NCBI GenBank assembly: GCA_964059195.1
Contig: CAXKWD010000009.1
Location: forward strand, 47,649,160-47,713,159
Origin: Ectobius pallidus
Lineage: Eukaryota; Arthropoda; Insecta; Blattodea; Ectobiidae
Length of the DNA: 64,000 nucleotides
Direction: 5' to 3'
Below, piece after piece: positions 30,666 through 42,898 of the stretch. Numbering within the stretch: the stretch's first letter is position 1; each line of letters starts with the position of its first letter. A program made the position numbers and the translations under genes. Below the pieces are notes generated by a model. The model worked only from the letters and a program-made list of their open reading frames with translations. It was not told the DNA's origin and made no database searches.

Positions 30666-31925
30666 ATGTACAACCGCATATTACACTATCTTAATTTGAA
30701 TGACATTCTTACTTCATCTCAGTTTCGATTTAGAAGTGGCATGTCCACTGAGAATGCTACATTTCAACTTACTACAGAAATACTGGAAGCGTTAGATAAA
30801 AAGAAATATCCTCTGGGAATTCTCTGTGACTTAGCTAAAGCGTTTGACTGTATAAATCATGAAATATTACTTCAAAAATTGGATCATTATGGGTTCGATA
30901 ATTTAACACTTAAGTGGTTCAAATCATATCTTTCTGATAGAACTCAAAAGGTAATAATAAATGGAAATGAATCTAACTTAGGGGTTGTTAAGAATGGGGT
31001 ACCTCAGGGATCAATACTAGGACCTTTGCTCTTTTTAATTTTCATTAATGACTTGCCCCATAACTTAAGTGACGAATCAAAGGTATTGCTCTTCGCAGAT
31101 GATACTAGTGTACTTGTAACAGGAATGTCACAAGAACATTTATCAAGAATAGCTACAAAGGCTTTTCACGAGTTAAACACATGGTTTCTAGCTGATAAAA
31201 TGACACTTAATATTGATAAGACCCATTTTATACAATTTAGGACAAAAAACAGATGTATCTCAAATCTTGAAATTAATTATGAAACACAAATCATACAAGA
31301 AATTAGCAATGTAAAATTTTTAGGACTGCAAATTGACCAAAATCTTGACTGGAAGACATACATAGAAATGATAAGTCCAAAACTGAGTTCAGCGTGTTTT
31401 GCTTTAAGAATTTTGAATAATATATTACAACAGGATGCATTACTTATGGTATATTTTGCATATTTTTACTCGGTAATGAGGTACGGGATCATATTGTGGG
31501 GCAACTCTTCCCATAGGGAGAAAATATTTAGATTACAAAAACGGGCAATAAGAATAATATGTGGAAAGAAAAAAAGGGAATCTTGTAAACCGCTATTTGA
31601 AAAATTAAAAGCCCTCACTCTTACAGGGGAGTATATATACTCTTTTATGTGTTATGTAGTGGATAATATTGATAAATTTCAAACTAATTTTAGTGTACAT
31701 GGACGTACTACCAGAAACATGAATGATCTACACAGACCAAATAACTCGTTAAAACTCTTTCAGAAGGGTGCTTATTATTCTGCAATACAGATATATAACA
31801 AGCTTCCAAACAACATTAAATTATTATGTATTCAAAGAAAGAGCAAACCTTTCAAAACATCTGTCAAGGAATTTTTAATAACTCACACCTTGTACAATTT
31901 GGAGGAATATTTCCAGCTTGGATAA
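30666..31925 (+). CDS. LINE ORF2, reverse transcriptase (open for 419 codons)
   Basis: This frame holds the whole catalytic palm. SQFRFRSGMSTENA, GILCDLAKAFDCINHEILL (domain A with catalytic Asp), NGVPQGSILGPLLFLIFIND (domain B) and VLLFADDTSVLV (domain C, FADD box near 31090-31130) are all intact, followed by NVKFLGLQIDQNLDW and the C-terminal NMNDLHRPNNSLKLFQKGAY. These sequences resemble CR1/Jockey-group LINEs. The frame opens at an internal Met, and upstream parts of the RT (SLKSKSSSGWDE near 30450, KPISLLTSFSKVVEKVM) lie in other frames, so the element cannot make a full ORF2. Related sequence in reverse at 16783-17369 shows the family was active. Confidence 0.85.
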   Translation: MYNRILHYLNLNDILTSSQFRFRSGMSTENATFQLTTEILEALDKKKYPLGILCDLAKAFDCINHEILLQKLDHYGFDNLTLKWFKSYLSDRTQKVIINGNESNLGVVKNGVPQGSILGPLLFLIFINDLPHNLSDESKVLLFADDTSVLVTGMSQEHLSRIATKAFHELNTWFLADKMTLNIDKTHFIQFRTKNRCISNLEINYETQIIQEISNVKFLGLQIDQNLDWKTYIEMISPKLSSACFALRILNNILQQDALLMVYFAYFYSVMRYGIILWGNSSHREKIFRLQKRAIRIICGKKKRESCKPLFEKLKALTLTGEYIYSFMCYVVDNIDKFQTNFSVHGRTTRNMNDLHRPNNSLKLFQKGAYYSAIQIYNKLPNNIKLLCIQRKSKPFKTSVKEFLITHTLYNLEEYFQLG

Positions 31926-32342
31926 ATTTGGCAGCTTGCAGTTTCTGTATATTATTGTTATAACATGCATGTATTTATTGATCTGACGTGTTCTATATCC
32001 TTGAGCCCCGCTCAACACAGGATCTACAGGACGAGATATCTACATCTACATCTACAAAGTATTATGCATTATTTAGACTATCTATTAAAATTGATCCTAC
32101 TGCTGCAACAAGCATAGTTGGTCAACCTGGTTCGGTTGAAACGAAATGCATCAAGTCGGCCATGCAAAGCAGCCATATCACGACGATGGGGAGTTGTTAT
32201 TGGACTCTGCACAAAAGACTATTATTTTATAAGATACAGTACGATGCCTATGTTAATTTAGGCTTACTTTAAATTGTTTCTCTTTTGTTCCTTGGTCTTG
32301 GCACATAATTGTTTTCTGTGATTTGAATTTGTTTCTTTTCAG

Positions 32343-32471
32343 AATGGTTAAATACAACAAATGTGTACAACAAAGATGTTTTAGTCAAAGCAATAGACCA
32401 TAGACCAAAGGATGTTCCACTTATTACAGTATCCAATCATCATTCCTGTTTTGATGATCCAGGACTATGGG
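32343..32471 (+). CDS. TAZ: Tafazzin, coding exon 2 (HX4D active site)
   Basis: The exon follows TTTCTTTTCAG and begins with the two bases that complete Glu from exon 1. It encodes EWLNTTNVYNKDVLVKAIDH then RPKDVPLITVSNHHSCFDDP and GLWG. NHHSCFDD is the HX4D catalytic motif of glycerolipid acyltransferases (NHQSCMDD in the human protein); the histidine and aspartate act as the catalytic pair. The exon ends in phase 1 at G|GTAAGT. Length is 129 bp, so it keeps the frame. The LINE tail ends 285 bp upstream, without disturbing the acceptor. Confidence 0.93.
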
Positions 32472-33358
32472 GTAAGTTTAAGTCTAAATGAGACCCAAAA
32501 CTTACAGGAAATATAGTAGAACTAAAGTATGAATGTAAGCCAATCATGGGCTTAATTGTTTAAGACACCTGAACAAGTCCCACATTTTTTTTGTCTCGTG
32601 TGGTTAAGGCATACATAAGTCAAAACAAACATACATTCCAGAAATATATACAGAGGATGTAGGGATCTCCACTGCTGCTTGGGTTGTCATCGTCACCATC
32701 TCGCGTACATATGGCAATACTAAGCATAGTATCTATTCATGCATCTTCCCTTAAATTTTCCTGTCCTATACTTTAAATGACATCCCATAATTCGGATAAA
32801 AATCATATCTGTTTCAAATCTGGACAGTCCTCACATTTTGACATATAACATTTTGGCTGTGCAGGATTACAATAATGATCTGAGCAAGACAGTGTTTGTG
32901 CATGTTAAGTTGACAGTCGGCATCACGTGTCAACTCTTTGAGAGATTACCTTGCATATTACAAATGCTTGGTATTGGTCTGTTCACATTGCTACCTTACT
33001 GTACAGGTAGGGGAAGAAAAGCGGACCGACTCTTGTAACTGCTTTCAAAGCCTTCGTCACACCAATGTCCATGTGTATTCCTTAGATCTGTGTAGTTGGA
33101 CATACTACCCGTGCGCGATTTCTTGGGCGCTCGGCTTCCTAGTCCTCATTCGGTAAGTTTTGTTCAACTTCGTAGATAGAGCTGACGACATTGAAACACG
33201 AAGTACGCTATACACCCTGACATCTAGTGGCTTCAATACTAAGCTTTCATTCCATCTCAGGATCCTTATTTATTTATTGATATGATCTTTTCTGACGCAT
33301 GGAGTTAGGGGAAAAATACAATTTTTCAAATTGCTGATTTCACAAATACGTCATTGTA
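32472..33358 (+). other. Tafazzin intron 2, first part
   Basis: No coding resemblance. About 33095-33140 (TACTACCCGTGCGCGATTTCTTGGGCGCTCGG as a region) is similar to the reverse complement of about 41595-41625, an unnamed dispersed repeat. Confidence 0.4.
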
Positions 33359-34062
33359 CAGGGTGGTCCATATGTCTTGTTACCCCATACTTTTACATAA
33401 CTTTATAACAATACAATATAATATATAGTATATAATATAGTATAAGGTAGTATGGATTCAATATCAACCAGGATGGTTCATATTTACGCATCCAGAAGGT
33501 CAGTATGACCATTATTTTCGTGGCACAAAATGATGTGCCGCCATGACCTGTGTGATATTTTACTAAGCACGTATCTGTTGATTGTTGTATCAAAGGTAGT
33601 CCTAAAAGCGTCCTTCAATTGTTCTGTTGTTTGGTATCGTTGTTTTGATACTTTCTTCTTAATAATGCTCCAGAGGGCGTTGTCACAAGATGAGAGATCA
33701 GGGCTTCTGGGAGGCCAATCCAAGATGTACCGATCTGCGTCCAATCCACTTATTGGGAAACACTTCATTTAAATATTCCCTGACAATGATGGCATACTGG
33801 GGCGGTGCTCCATCCTGTTGGAACCAGGAACGTTCCAAGAGATTCATTCTCTGGAGCTCTGGAACAAAAATGTCTGTAACATGGCGATATAGGAATGTTG
33901 ATTGAATCGGTCATCAAAGAAATAGAGACCTGACTAATACTGACAATGAGGCGCTCTCCCACACTGTAAGAGCTTGTGTCAGCCATCTCTGTTGCAGAAA
34001 CACTGAATTAGGGATAACAAGATATTTATTTGGGGGGGTAACAAGACATATGGACCACCCTG
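33359..34062 (-). mobile_element. Internally deleted mariner/Tc1-type element
   Basis: Ends are CAGGGTGGTCCATATGTCTT and its complement, flanked by TA (33357-33358 and 34063-34064). The minus strand encodes the transposase start MADTSSYSVGERLIVSIS and then jumps to the catalytic half (YFFDDRFNQHSYIAML, WFQQDGAPPQYAIIVREYLN, then WPPRSPDLSSCDNALW). The second Asp is in QQDGAPP and the third in SSCD. About half the usual 340 residues are missing, and two frameshifts occur, so it is non-autonomous. Confidence 0.85.
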
Positions 34063-34329
34063 TACATCCAACACTTTCCTCACCTCTTTAAGAATTCCGT
34101 ATGTGCTAATTTCTGACGATCCCGTGAACTCTGATGTCAATTTTATGGACTGAAAGTTGAGCAAACTTTTCACAAAAACGTATTAAATACGTTTAAATAG
34201 TTTTCTCCCCTTTTAGATGCCTTACCTCTCTTACATTTAACAACAGGAAATGGTGAAGCATGTTCTGCTAAGACTCTTCTTTATGCTTAAAATTAGTCAT
34301 CCAGTGTAAAAATATTGAGCCTGTATTAT

Positions 34330-37268
34330 GTATAATCCCCACCTAGGGAGTGCAAGACCTTACAGTTGGTGGTGGGGTTTGCGTACCTTGATGACCCTTT
34401 GAACTGTGCCGGCAGTAGCATTGCTACTGGTAGGGCCTCCCTTGCCGGACTGGTCGAAGGCGAGAGGGCAGACAAAGGAGCACTCCAGAAGAGGACGTCC
34501 AATGGCTTCTTAGGTGGAAGAAGAGTTTATCTCTCAACGGCAAAGAAGGCAGAGGAGAGGACCTCTAGTGAGGGAGCTGCTGCCTTGCAGGAAGGGAGTT
34601 GGATCTCCAAAGGCTAGGGGAAGGAAACCTCGAGTACAAACTACCTGGCCCTCCAGGTTGGGGGTTGGGCGAAGGGCCAACAACCCCTCCCAGTAAAACA
34701 AACCCTGTTCAGAAACCAGTCATCAAGCCTCGGAATTTGGATGGATCTATCAGCAACGATCTAAGCACAAGAAAATGGATTATGAGTTGGGGACATGGAA
34801 TGTTAGATCATTAATGAAAGCAGGAGCACTAAAAGATTTACTACTGCAGATAACGAATTATAGTGTTGACATAATGGCAATTCAAGAAACTAGATGGTCT
34901 GGCCAGCAAATATAGGATACAAAAGACTACAATATTGAGTAGTTGAAGACAAAAACAGAGTGAAGGTGGACCCTATTTATAGTTAAGAAAACCCTAAAAT
35001 CAAGCATTCTAGGTTTCGAACCTATTAATAACTGGATATATATTTCAAGAATAAAAACTCTGTTTTTTTAACATAGCTATCATCAACATTTATTCACCTA
35101 TGGAAGAGAAGGTGGACGAAGTAAAAGATCAATTCTACCAAAAACTGGAACAAGTATACGATAAGCTCCCATCAAATGATATAAAAATCATAGTTCGAGA
35201 TGCTAATGCTAAAATTGGGAAGGGGGAAGTCTATAAAGAAACCATTGGGAGCCACAGTTTACATGAAGAAACTAATAACAATGGAACAAGGCTTATCAAT
35301 CTTGCGGCTAGCAAGAGTATGCGAATAAGCTCAACACAATTCCCACACAAGGATATCCACAAAGGGACTTGGATATCACCAGACAAAGAAACCATAAACC
35401 AAATAGATCATGTACTAATTGAGACCAGGTGTGCCTCCAGTATCATGGATGTAAGATCCTTCCGAGGAGCATGCTGTGGAACAGACCACTTCCTAGTCAA
35501 GACAACCTTCAGAGCCAGAATAAAGAAAACTCGAAATAGATCAAACGCTAAAACAATGCCTCTTGATGTTCATAGACTTCAGGATGTCGAGAAACGGAAC
35601 ACATACCAAAGAGAGGTAGCAAGGAAACTTAAAGAACATAGAACCACAAACAGGAGATACAGATGCAAATAGAATCGAAGAGTACTGGCAGAAAATTAAG
35701 ACAGGAATGCTAGAAACAGCTAAGGAAGTGATAGGAGAGAGACAAAAGAAGGAACGGAATCTCTAGTTTGATGATGAATGCCTGGAAGGCATTCAAAAAC
35801 GGAATGAAGCCTACAAACAGTACTTAGCCAGACCAGCTAGACAGAGAAGGGAGGAATATGAGGAACTAAGAAGAAGAAGAAGGAACAGAACCTGTCAGAG
35901 GAAGAAAAGGATCACACTAAAGGAAGAAATCAATGGAATTCAACAGGATCTAAAGGATGGCAACACCAAATTTGCATATCAGAAAATAAAGAGCATCAAA
36001 GAAGGATTTATAGCCAACACAAATCTATGCTATGATGAAGATGGCAACATAATAGGAGATGAATCTAAAATAACGCAGAGATGGAAAGAAGTCTTTGAGG
36101 AACTGATGAATCCAGAGATAACTAAGGAAATAGAGATAAATGAAGGAAATTTTGAAGAGCTACAGATAAATAACAATCAGGTTGAAGAGCCTAAAAGAAG
36201 TGGAAGAGATTATAAAACACATGAAAAACTTCAAAGCCCCTGGAGTTGATACCATCCCAAATGAACTAATAAAATATGGCAAAATTGAGGCACATACATA
36301 AACTGATTCAAGAAGTATGGGACAAAGAATATATGCCCGATGAATGGAAGACTAGTCTCATAGTATCCATTTATAAAAAAGGGAACAAGCTTGACTGTGG
36401 AACTATAGAGGCATATCATTGTTATGCTTATGCACAAGTCATAAGATATTCACGCGGATATTACAAAAGAGACTGGAACCATATGTAGACAGAATATTAG
36501 GAGAATACCAAGGTGGTTTCAGAACCGGACGATCCACCACAGACCAAATATTTACAGTCAGATTACTGATTGAAAAGATGTGGGAAAATCTGGACCTAAC
36601 ACAAATCTTTGATTTCAAAGAAGCATATGACTGCATAGACAGGACCAAACTATTTGAGATCTTGATACACTTCAACATACCCATCAAATTAGTGAAACTA
36701 ATTCGACTAACAATGGTCCAAACAACTGCTAAAGTCAAAGCACAGATAGGGGTAACGGACCCTTTTAGTGTCACACTAATGGGATGGGCTGGCACCAACC
36801 CTGTTTAATATAGCACTTGAGTATGTTATAAGGAAATTATCAATCCAAGGGAACACCACATTGGAGAATAAAATGGTTCAGTTGGTACGACATCAACATA
36901 ATGGCAAGGTCCAATGCAAGAGCAAAGCAGACCTACCAAGAACTAAGAGATGCAGCAGAAGGGATAGGATTACAAATAAACACAGAAAAAACAAAAGTCA
37001 TGATTAATACACAAAGGAAAATTAGGAAACCTAATCAGTTTAAAATTGGGCCCCTTGATCTAGAAATAGTCAACCAGTTTAAATATTTGGGATGCTGGAT
37101 AACAGAAGATAAAACGAAATTCTTGAGATAAAGAGAAGGATACATTCGGCTAATGGAGTCTATGCATCACTGTCTTCAATTATTAAATCAAGGAACATCC
37201 ATCGCCAAGCCAAAGCAACATTGTATAAAGTCATGATTAGACCAATATTAACATTTGGCAGCGAGACC
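34330..37268 (+). mobile_element. RTE-like LINE, 5' part, degenerate
   Basis: The element has a GC-rich leader at 34330-34720. The endonuclease (WNVRSLMKAGALKDLL, VDIMAIQETRW near 34880) follows, then NDIKIIVRDANAKIG (the usual GD is RD) and QIDHVLIETR. The reverse transcriptase has MKNFKAPGVDTIPNELIKYG and LGEYQGGFRTGRSTTDQIF. FKEAYDCIDRTKLFEIL comes next, then VNQFKYLGCWITEDKTK. The YADD box is decayed near 36885. Stops and frameshifts are frequent. The element is split at 37268 by a 3.7-kb insertion and resumes at 40968. Confidence 0.75.
35100..35672 (+). pseudogene. RTE-like LINE endonuclease fragment
   Basis: A 190-codon open stretch carries the second half of the endonuclease: NDIKIIVRDANAKIGKGEV, TWISPDKETINQIDHVLIET and CCGTDHFLVKTTFRARIKK. 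The aspartate and histidine of TDHFLV correspond to the catalytic SDH motif. The upstream half is in another frame, so the domain is broken. Confidence 0.7.
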
Positions 37269-38485
37269 AGCAGGCCTAACTCTTCGATTTGAGTTTGTGA
37301 TTCGGAATCGGCGGAGAAACCGATTTTTCCATGTTTTGCTATTCTGTAACTCCATATCGATTTCGAGGGGTAGAAATGATTCCGATAGTAATGGCGGCTG
37401 ATCGAATCCTTGTCGAGAGGTCTCTCGCATGTGATTGGGAATTTCGAAGTCAAATAAATAACGAAAGAAAGTAGTTTATATCGTTGTTTTATTAAATTAT
37501 AAGTAAAATCCATAAGTATAACTAAGTTAATTAAAATATTTAAAACTTAATAGACTAATGAAAACATTTTAAAACAATATATGTAAAAATGTAGGGTTAT
37601 GTTTGCCTTACAAATCATGACCTCAGAAATATTAGTTGTAGTAAAAATGTATATATCCTACTAATTTTCTTTAATTGTAATATAATTTATTCATTAATAA
37701 CACCGTCAACCCTAATTCACTACCAGTACAATATGTTCTTGCCATAATTATGAACATTAAGTACAGAAAACAAATTATGAATAAAACAAACAGCAGATGA
37801 TATTGTATTCATTGCTAAAATGTACTGTACATGTACTTAACCTATGCCAACTAAGTTAAACTCCGAAATAAAGAAAAAATTAATGTAGGCCAAGGATGCC
37901 CAAAGTTTTATATAAAGGGTACGTAACTATTTGAATTGTTTATGGCATGTCATATCTATACTAGCAGTAATTTACGTTAAAAAATCTAGACCTACCTCAA
38001 AGCAAACTTATATCATATTTTTAATCATTTCTGTAATCACTGTTTTTGTTAAATTAAATGCAGAACTATAAACAAATATTGTAATAAATAGAACGGATGC
38101 AGTACGATAAAAGACTACTTTAGCAAATATTACCCGATAAAAGTCATTTAGTAAATGCTTTTAATTAGACATAATATAGTAGTCAGCTTTGCAAAAATAG
38201 TTAGGAAAATGCATGCGTACCCAAAGCCCTAAGTGAAGACTGTAAATAATACACTGTTGTCATGACAACTGAATTAGATTTCATTCTTTCAGTATAATAT
38301 TCTCAGAAATTACATAAATTTCCAAGGGAAGGGAGTGGTTTGTTTGAATTTTAATGTTGACCGCGTTACTTCCCGGGCTTAACTGGGTATGTGTGCAAAA
38401 TTTCGTACAAATTGGTCAAGAAATGTAGATTTGTATAGGGAACATACATACACGCATATCCACAAACACAACATTCGATTTTATA

Positions 38486-40611
38486 CAGGGTGTTAATGAA
38501 TAACACCAAAATATTTTACCTGTGTATAGAGGGGACATAGACAAGCAACTTTTATTATGACATTTTTGCTCTATGACGTAAAATGTGTATGCTACAGGGC
38601 ATTAAAGTCCTTAAAATTTGGTGGTCATAAGTCAATAATTGAGCGAAATAAGGTTAAAATTTTCATTAAATTGACTTCATGCCTTCTTAGTGATCGATAA
38701 AAACCTGATTCTTAATAATTCATCAACAGCTATACCATAATTTAGAATGTTCATAATCTGCAAAATTTACTGACTAATCACATGATTGCCCGCCACTGCA
38801 TTATGTATTTATTCCTAATTCCAGACCGTTTGTCTTTTTTTCCCCTCAGTGTTGCAAGATATCGATCGTCATTTTTTCATAGTTGATCATTCTGTGTACA
38901 GAATAAATAGATAGTAAGGTTTTACTCGTACTCCGTACAAAATCTCAAAGTTAATTTAAAGAAAAGAAAATGGAGAATGGTTACACTTGCGCTGAACTTG
39001 CTGACATGCATCTTATTTATGGAGAAGCAAGAGGTAATTCTTTAATAGCAGCTGAGCTCTACAGAGAAAGATTTCCGAATAGACGACATCCACACCATTC
39101 AACTTTTCTGTCTGTTGATTTGCATTTGTGGGATTCTGGAACCTTTAAAGTAAACAAGGCAGACTGTGGCAAAAGACGAACTCGCCGTACACCACAATTT
39201 GAAGACCATGTCCTCAATCAAATTGAAGAGGAACCTTCTACTAGCACCCGTGCTACTGCAAGTGCAATGGGTGTGAACCACATCAGTGTATGGGAAGTCC
39301 TACATGAAGGTCAGCTCCATTCCTTTCACCTTCAAAAGATACATGGTTTAGGTCCTAATGATTTTGGTCCTCGCCTACAATTCTGTAACTGGGCAGTGCA
39401 ACAACAAGCAGATTTCTTTTCTACTGTGTTGTTCACTGATGAGGCTAATTTTAGTAGAGATGGACTGGTTTTAAATTCAAGGAACAGTCATGTCTGGGAT
39501 TACGAAAATCCTCATGCCACCGTGGAGGCAAGTCATCAAGAGAGGTTTTCCGTTAATGTATGGGCTGGCATAATATCTAATCACATAATTGGTCCATACC
39601 TCCTTCCGCAACGATTGAGTGGCCATGTGTATAAGGTATTCTTACAAGACATGCTGCCTGGCCTCATGGAAGAAGTTCCGCTTCATATTCGGCGAGAAAT
39701 GTGGTTTCAACATGACGGAGCTCCACCCCATTTCAGCCTGAACGTGCGAGACCATTTGGACCATGTTTTCCCTCACCGTTGGATTGGAAGAGGAAGTCAG
39801 ACCACTGAATGGCCAGCACATTCTCCAGAACTCAATCCTCTAGATTTCTTTTATGGGGGCATCTGAAGGCTTTGGTGTATGAAACACCTGTCATTTCTGA
39901 GATGGAATTAGTCGCCCGCATAATCACAGGGTGTGAATTTATTCGTAATATGCCAGGAATCTTTCATAGGGTGCGAGAATCTTTTCTGCAGCACTGTCGT
40001 CTGTGCATTCGTGCTGGAGGGGGCCAGTTCCAGCAATTCCTGCATTAAAGAAAAGACCGTGTGAAATACATTAAGATAAACTGTTATTTCAACAGATGTG
40101 AATACAAAGTTCGAAGTTTTCTGTCCATTCCATTATTACCGGTGAATTAAAACAGAAGCTTCATGAATTATCATTGAGTTATCATTTTTTGCAGTATGTC
40201 AATGTATTCGAACTTAAATTTCTCTTCAAAGCGTAACTACTTGGATACTCTGGTTTATTTAAGAATTCTCAAGTAAAAACATGTGATGTGCGTAAATAAT
40301 AAATCGCATTATACTATCGTATCGTATTCATAACATTGACAACAATGAAATCCCATTTGTGTTCTTTTTCTAGTGTTAGAAGATATCGATCGTCACTTTT
40401 TACAATTTTCCCGACTACTACACAATATTCACTGTTCCTTTGTTTCCCATCGTTTGAAGTATTAGAAGTCAGTGGCGTGCATATCCTTGGGAGATTTTAT
40501 GTTATAACAGGAAGAATTGAATCCATAGAGCAAAAATCTCCTAATAAAAGTTGCTTGTCTATGTCCCCTCTATACAGGTAAAATATTTCGGTGTTTTTCA
40601 TTAACACTCTG
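38486..40611 (+). mobile_element. Mariner-type transposon, almost intact
   Basis: Ends CAGGGTGTTAATGAA and the near inverse TTCATTAACACTCTG lie next to TA on both sides (38484-38485 and 40612-40613). Further inside, CTATACAGGTAAAATATTT at the right matches AAATATTTTACCTGTGTATAG at the left. It carries a transposase gene with a single obvious frameshift, so it is probably the youngest insertion in this nest. Confidence 0.85.
38970..40048 (+). pseudogene. Mariner/Tc1-type transposase, one frameshift
   Basis: The frame opens at ATG 38970 and runs 298 codons to 39866. MENGYTCAELADMHLIYGEA begins the helix-turn-helix. The first catalytic Asp is in LFTDEANFSRDG and the second in WFQHDGAPPHFSL. The third is in SPELNPLDFF, with 42 residues between the last two, so this is a DDD triad with wide spacing like the DD41D-type lineages. 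One T appears to be missing in the T-run near 39848. The next frame continues LLWGHLKALVYETPV to a natural stop after GGGQFQQFLH at 40048. Restoring frame by one base would give about 360 residues, normal for the family. The protein would bind the TIRs and cut and paste the element at TA. Confidence 0.85.
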
Positions 40612-40967
40612 TATATTAGATGTGAGATATTATCAAGTCTCATGAATTTTAGGGTTGGTTAAACCATTTTCATTATGGCGGGAGTGCAGTTTCAGACAAC
40701 AAAATATCTTCACAGTTGAGATGACGTCACTTAAAACCCTTATCTCTCATTGGTTAACGTCACCTGTACGTCACTAATGCTTCGGCTACCTTCAGGACAG
40801 CTTACCGAATTCGACTAGAGATATCCACCGGAAGTGGATGATCTTGATTGATGTTACAGAATACCAAACAAGCCAATATTTCAATCGACTCTGAATCTGG
40901 AGATCCCAATATGCAAACATCTCGAGTCGAGCGGCTAACAAATCAAAAATTTACAGAATAGGCCTGC

Positions 40968-41340
40968 TGGACTATGAGTACACAAGCCGCTAACTTAATC
41001 GACACCTTCGAAAGAAGGATTTTAAGAAGGATATATGGCCCTGTTCAAGATAATGGTGTGTGGAGAATATGTTATAACAATGAATTATACAATCTGTTCA
41101 AAGATAATAAGTTAACCACCATCATCAGATACCACAGGCAGTACTCAAGAAGGTACTATTTAGCCAAATCTAAGGTAGGAGGCCTATAGGAAGACCCAGG
41201 GATCGCTGGATTGACGCAGTGGTAAGTGATGCTAAAACCGTACTCCAAACCAGGCGGTGGACATCAATTGCCAAGGATAGAACCAGATGGAGGTTATGGT
41301 TCAATCCTGAACTGCAACGCCATAGAAGAAGAAGAAGAAT
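40968..41340 (+). mobile_element. RTE-like LINE, 3' part
   Basis: This continues the element broken at 37268. The frame encodes WTMSTQAANLIDTFERRILR, IYGPVQDNGVWRICYNNELY and GRPRDRWIDAV, the usual C-terminal region of these LINEs. It ends in a (GAA)n tail at about 41323-41340. Confidence 0.8.
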
Positions 41341-42898
41341 ATTATGTATAATATTCTTATTTGATGACTTATTTGATAACCAAACCCTTATGACATTTAA
41401 TTAATTGTTACGCAATACCGTCACCACGCTATATTGTTGGACTACATTAAAATCGTTGTATATTAAATGTCACTACATAAAATACCATACGCACGATTCT
41501 GCTGAAACGTGATTTCTTTGGTTGACAACACTGCAGAAAGACTGGCGGACTAGCTATGTTTTGTTCCCCCCAACCCTCACTTCCCCATAAAACCAGCGCC
41601 CAAGAAATGACACGCGGGTAGTACATGATACATAAATAAATGTAAGAGATGTAACAGAAACGTTTGTTTTCACAAGCAATGCAAATTACATGAAATTATT
41701 TCTATTGAATCAAATTATCAGCTGTAGTCTCCTTGTCAATCACTTGTTTCATAACAGACTCTCACGGAACGTTGGTTGTTAAGCGATTCTATAGCACAAT
41801 GACAGCGCGTTCGACTGATAAGTAATACATTCTCGGTTCGAATCCTGCCAAGGAAGGAAATTTTTTGTTTCCTTAATGCACATTGTTTTCCCACTACTTT
41901 TCGATTGCTACAATATTTAACTACTTAATTAACGGATTATTCCCAGAAAATGAATTTTACTAACTATTTTTCTAATGGGCTAAGTCAACAGTCAACACTA
42001 GAACAAATTTCAATACATTCCCTGATATCCTGTGAATGCCACTAAGCATGCACAGTGGCTCATATCAGCAACTTAGATATTTTAGTCAGTCCGCTTTTTT
42101 TTTCCCTACCTGTACATTGCTATAATATCACTTTTTTAACAATTAACTTGTTTTTTAGTACTCTACGTCACTCTAGGCTGCATACAATTTGTATTGCTTC
42201 ATTGCCCCACATATCTGTACATATTAATTTATATCTCCTAATCCCAATGTCGTCCAAACTTGATTTTTACTTTGTTGTATAGTGTAACATGACGAAGCAA
42301 ATATATTTTTTTCATCAATTTTGAAGGTGACATGTTTTGAGATATTCAAGGTCAAAAGTTGAGGTCATTGACCTTAATTGTTTACATTGTTTGGATATGT
42401 CCATGTTGCATATCATTTGAAAGCTTGTTCCAAGGCCTTTCTAAAGTTACCTGTTTCACAATTCTATCTCTACTAGAACAGAAGTTACAGCCAGTTTTGT
42501 CTGCAGTGTTTATCAAATTTTCAGCACATTTTCCGAACTTTAGGTGACCATTACTTTTGTTGTATAGTGCTACAATTCTGTAATTTGGCAGTTTTCATTC
42601 TCTCATCAGGTGCAATGAACACACCAATTTTGATGAAAATAGGAGATGGTCAGGTTGGCACCTGTGTTGATTTGATATGGAATGACTTCGATATGTAGGC
42701 CTACCTGCATTGCTCATTGTGTTTCTGGAATGTTAAAATGCTGCAACAGCAGCAAAAGAAATCCCATGGTGCTTAGCACAAAAAACCAGCTTTAAGGGTT
42801 ACTGGTAATGTCCAAAATTCTCAGAGATAAATTTTGACTTATCTCTACATAGGCCTATTTCATCTCATAACATTTTTGAATACCTACTGTGTAGTGAA
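41341..42898 (+). other. Intron 2, unassigned apart from a tRNA-like segment
   Basis: No gene or element was recognised. A tRNA-like segment lies at 41785-41855. About 42300-42560 contains GGTGACATGTTTTGAGATAT and AAGGTCAAAAGTTGAGGTCA, which look like parts of an unknown repeat. Confidence 0.4.
41785..41855 (+). repeat. tRNA-like sequence (SINE head or tRNA pseudogene)
   Basis: ATAGCACAATGACAGCGCG fits a degenerate A box and GGTTCGAATCC at 41835-41845 is a perfect B box, about 40 bp apart. The acceptor stem does not pair convincingly, so it is not an active tRNA gene. Confidence 0.4.

Larger units (their letters stand above)
27140..32057 (+). mobile_element. CR1/Jockey-like LINE, nearly full length but dead
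   Basis: In order it carries an ORF1 fragment (NRRRRSSRMN, NNRFSVL), a TA-target MITE inserted in ORF1 (27394-28376), an SGNH-hydrolase-like domain, an endonuclease, a reverse transcriptase, and a 3' UTR ending in (TACATC)n at about 32040-32057. Frames are broken at several places upstream of the reverse transcriptase. The 5' end is not defined; 27140 is an estimate. The 3' end lies only 285 bp before tafazzin exon 2. A truncated sister copy is at 16783-17369 in the opposite orientation. Confidence 0.8.
37269..40967. mobile_element. 3.7-kb insertion with 12-bp inverted ends inside the LINE
   Basis: The LINE reads TFGSET at 37268 and continues with WTMSTQAAN at 40968, so the sequence between was inserted later. 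The junctions are CCAGCAGGCCTA (37267-37278) and TAGGCCTGCTGG (40959-40970), a perfect 12-bp inverted pair that includes a few LINE bases. No clear target duplication is visible (0-2 bp). It contains a mariner-type element at 38486-40611. The flanking parts (37279-38485 and 40612-40958) match nothing I recognise, apart from a SINE/RTE-like tail near 38375-38450 (TGCAAAATTTCGTACAAATT). Confidence 0.65.

Noticed and set aside
36439..36798. 119-codon minus-strand frame
   Set aside because: It lies exactly opposite the reverse-transcriptase part of the RTE-like LINE and has no motif of its own.
41785..41855. Functional tRNA gene
   Set aside because: A and B boxes are present but the acceptor and anticodon stems do not pair properly.
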